This document shows, one piece after another, positions 4,847 through 5,578 of a stretch of 5,578 bases of DNA. Position numbers and translations under genes: made by a program. The notes below the pieces were generated by a model. The model was not told where the DNA came from, did not search any database, and saw nothing but the letters and a program-made list of their open reading frames with translations. The DNA comes from Natronohydrobacter sp. (lineage in GTDB: Bacteria; Pseudomonadota; Alphaproteobacteria; Rhodobacterales; Rhodobacteraceae): contig SKGU01000215.1 in the NCBI GenBank assembly GCA_007117255.1, positions 1 through 5,578 of the forward strand, given 5' to 3'. Every line of letters begins with the position of its first letter. Within the stretch, counting starts at the first letter, position 1.

Positions 4847-5362
4847 CTAACGCATGGCACCTGCGACCTGCAAGCGCCTGTCATCGACGGCGGCTTCTGT
4901 CTGCGCCGGGCATTGGGTGGACAGCCTTGGTGCTTGCAGGCTCAGTAGGGCTTCCAGCCCAGCGTTGCACTCGATCAGTTCGGACAGATACACCTCATCC
5001 AGCGCGCTATAGAAGGCTTCGACCGCGCGCGACAGATGCGGGCGCATCACGCAATGCGCCTTTAACGGGCAAGTGTTCTTGGTCGAGAAGCACTCGATAA
5101 AGGGCAAACCAGATTCGAACGCCCGAAATACGGCGCCAACGCTGATAGAGGATGCGGCGCGCGCCAGATGAAAGCCGCCATGCCGACCACGCTGCGTGGT
5201 GATGAACCCTTCCTGCGCAAGCCTGTTGATCACTTGTGCCAGATGGTTTTCAGACGCATTGACGGCCAGTGCGGCGTCTTGCTTGCGCACAAGGCTGTCA
5301 TTGTTGACTGCGCAGAACATCAATGTGCGCAGGGCCAGATTGGTTCGGGTCGTCAGCCGCAT
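4847..5362 (-). CDS. nsrR: Rrf2-family [Fe-S] transcription regulator, NsrR-like
   Basis: Predicted nitric-oxide-sensing repressor; NsrR proteins lose DNA binding when their iron-sulfur cluster reacts with NO. It has 171 residues. The N-terminus MRLTTRTNLALR and the winged-helix segment ASENHLAQVINRLAQEGFI (36-54), followed by TTQRGRHGGFHLARA (55-69), correspond to E. coli NsrR MQLTSFTDYGLR, SRNHMVKIINQLSRAGYV and RGKNGGIRLGKPA. Cluster cysteines are Cys91, Cys98 and Cys104 (C-x6-C-x5-C); E. coli NsrR has Cys91, 96 and 102. Position 8, an Asp cluster ligand in characterised NsrR, is Asn here; Arg12 is kept. The tail after about residue 147 is some 20-25 residues longer than usual and adds Cys151. 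GGAG lies 8 nt before the ATG. IscR or RirA are alternatives, but the N-terminal helix and the ESGLPFIECF segment fit NsrR best. An FNR-type box upstream suggests oxygen control of the gene. Confidence 0.82.
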   Translation of the reverse strand: MRLTTRTNLALRTLMFCAVNNDSLVRKQDAALAVNASENHLAQVINRLAQEGFITTQRGRHGGFHLARAASSISVGAVFRAFESGLPFIECFSTKNTCPLKAHCVMRPHLSRAVEAFYSALDEVYLSELIECNAGLEALLSLQAPRLSTQCPAQTEAAVDDRRLQVAGAMR

Positions 5363-5450
5363 GTTCTTGTCTCCACAGCGCTTATCTGGATTATTCTGGT
5401 CTTGGGCGTGTCTTGCATGCCCTGATGAAAATCATTTCCCTGATGTGCAG

Positions 5451-5456
5451 AATATA
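5451..5456 (-). promoter_or_regulatory. predicted -10 element of the nsrR-like gene
   Basis: Read on the minus strand this is TATATT, a 5/6 match to TATAAT, centred 31 bp downstream of the centre of the FNR box at 5478-5491. A start site near 5444 would give a leader of about 81 nt. No -35 hexamer is needed if an FNR-type activator binds at about -41, and none is obvious. Confidence 0.5.
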
Positions 5457-5477
5457 ACGCCGGATCACATCGCAGCA

Positions 5478-5491
5478 TTGATCCTGATCAA
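5478..5491 (-). promoter_or_regulatory. FNR-type box upstream of the nsrR-like gene
   Basis: TTGATCCTGATCAA is an exact match to the FNR/FnrL/DnrL consensus TTGAT-N4-ATCAA. Its centre (5484.5) falls about 40.5 bp upstream of the start site predicted from TATATT, close to the -41.5 expected for class II activation by FNR. FnrL and the NO-responsive DnrL/NnrR relatives can share this sequence, so which protein binds cannot be told from the site. Confidence 0.8.
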
Positions 5492-5522
5492 ACCAGACTG
5501 CTCCGCCTTGGGCCATAATGTC

Positions 5523-5536
5523 GCAATCGCGATTGC
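5523..5536. repeat. 14-bp perfect palindrome in the regulatory region
   Basis: GCAATCGCGATTGC is self-complementary over all 14 bases, without spacer, and lies between the two FNR-type boxes. It overlaps the TTGCGACAT word on the minus strand. It may be an operator; no known family consensus fits clearly. Confidence 0.4.
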
Positions 5537-5545
5537 ATCTTTTGT

Positions 5546-5559
5546 TTGATCTGGATCAA
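5546..5559 (+). promoter_or_regulatory. second FNR-type box, likely for a divergent gene beyond the right edge
   Basis: TTGATCTGGATCAA matches TTGAT-N4-ATCAA exactly, and the symmetry extends to TTTGATCTGGATCAAA (5545-5560). Its centre is 68 bp from the first box. An A/T-rich stretch ending in TATA follows at 5575-5578, at the window edge, consistent with a plus-strand promoter just outside. It is about 108 bp from the predicted nsrR start site, too far for class II control of that gene. Confidence 0.78.
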
Positions 5560-5578
5560 AGATTGTGAAATTGCTATA

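Larger units (their letters stand above)
5363..5578. promoter_or_regulatory. upstream region of the NsrR-like gene, probably shared with a divergent gene off the right edge
   Basis: These 216 bp contain no credible gene. They hold two FNR-type boxes, a 14-bp palindrome, a TTGCGACAT word on the minus strand (5518-5526), a -10-like element and a CCCTGATG direct repeat (5420-5427 and 5438-5445, 18 bp apart) overlapping the predicted nsrR start site. An ATGAAAATCAT inverted repeat (5425-5435) lies between those two repeats and could be a site for the NsrR-like protein itself, which is speculative. Confidence 0.55.

Noticed and set aside
4720..4884. 55-residue upstream extension of the DUF4394 protein
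   Set aside because: Would bury the signal peptide inside the protein and overlap the end of the NsrR-like gene; no ribosome site at 4884.
5196..5549. 117-residue plus-strand frame at the right end
   Set aside because: Starts antisense to the NsrR-like gene and runs through the FNR-box region; no ribosome site or family likeness.
5546..5572. IHF binding site near the second FNR box
   Set aside because: GATCAAAGATTG is one base short of the WATCAA-N4-TTR spacing and the first base is G, so it does not meet the consensus.

Overview
The window looks like chromosomal DNA of an alphaproteobacterium, most likely a Rhodobacterales (Rhodobacter/Roseobacter-type) organism. The reasons are moderate-to-high GC, the gene series ihfB - LapA-domain gene - trpF, a Rrf2 regulator of the NsrR type, and perfect FNR-type boxes (TTGAT-N4-ATCAA). 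This is inference from gene content; no 16S or other marker gene is present. I see no mobile element, CRISPR array, tRNA or rRNA.

Layout. (1) Bases 1-1447, minus strand: a universal stress protein gene (UspF/G-like) followed 51 bp later by a BCCT-family secondary transporter, whose C-terminal half runs off the left edge. They look like an osmolyte-uptake operon with a stress-protein partner. (2) Bases 1448-1635: a divergent promoter region with a perfect 7-bp-arm inverted repeat. (3) Bases 1636-2415, plus strand: an SDR-family protein whose dinucleotide motif and Tyr/Lys catalytic pair are both degenerate. (4) Bases 2416-2627: a non-coding region with a strong 14-bp-stem hairpin. (5) Bases 2628-3938, plus strand: a compact operon of ihfB (IHF beta subunit), a two-helix LapA-domain membrane protein and trpF (phosphoribosylanthranilate isomerase), with gaps of 6 and 9 bp. 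The trpB gene that often follows trpF in this group is absent. Instead trpF meets a convergent gene with 7 bp between the stop codons. (6) Bases 3946-5362, minus strand: an NsrR-like [Fe-S] regulator gene and, 127 bp downstream of it, a gene for an exported DUF4394-type protein. (7) Bases 5363-5578: a regulatory region with two perfect FNR-type boxes. One lies about 41 bp upstream of a predicted nsrR start site (class II activator geometry). The other is close to the right edge and probably serves a divergent gene outside the window.

How it fits together. The right half suggests oxygen- and NO-responsive control: an FNR-family protein drives an NsrR-like repressor gene that shares its upstream region with an unseen neighbour. 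The 9-bp word TTGCGACAT occurs in three separate intergenic regions (as an inverted pair before the SDR/usp genes, singly before ihfB, singly in the nsrR upstream region). It resembles half of a RegA/PrrA-type two-block site, so a shared redox or global regulator is possible but unproven. The genes themselves belong to known families. The points most worth pursuing are the regulatory layout, the Asn in place of the usual Asp ligand in the NsrR-like protein, the degenerate SDR and the BCCT-Usp pairing. I did not find a clearly new multi-gene system.
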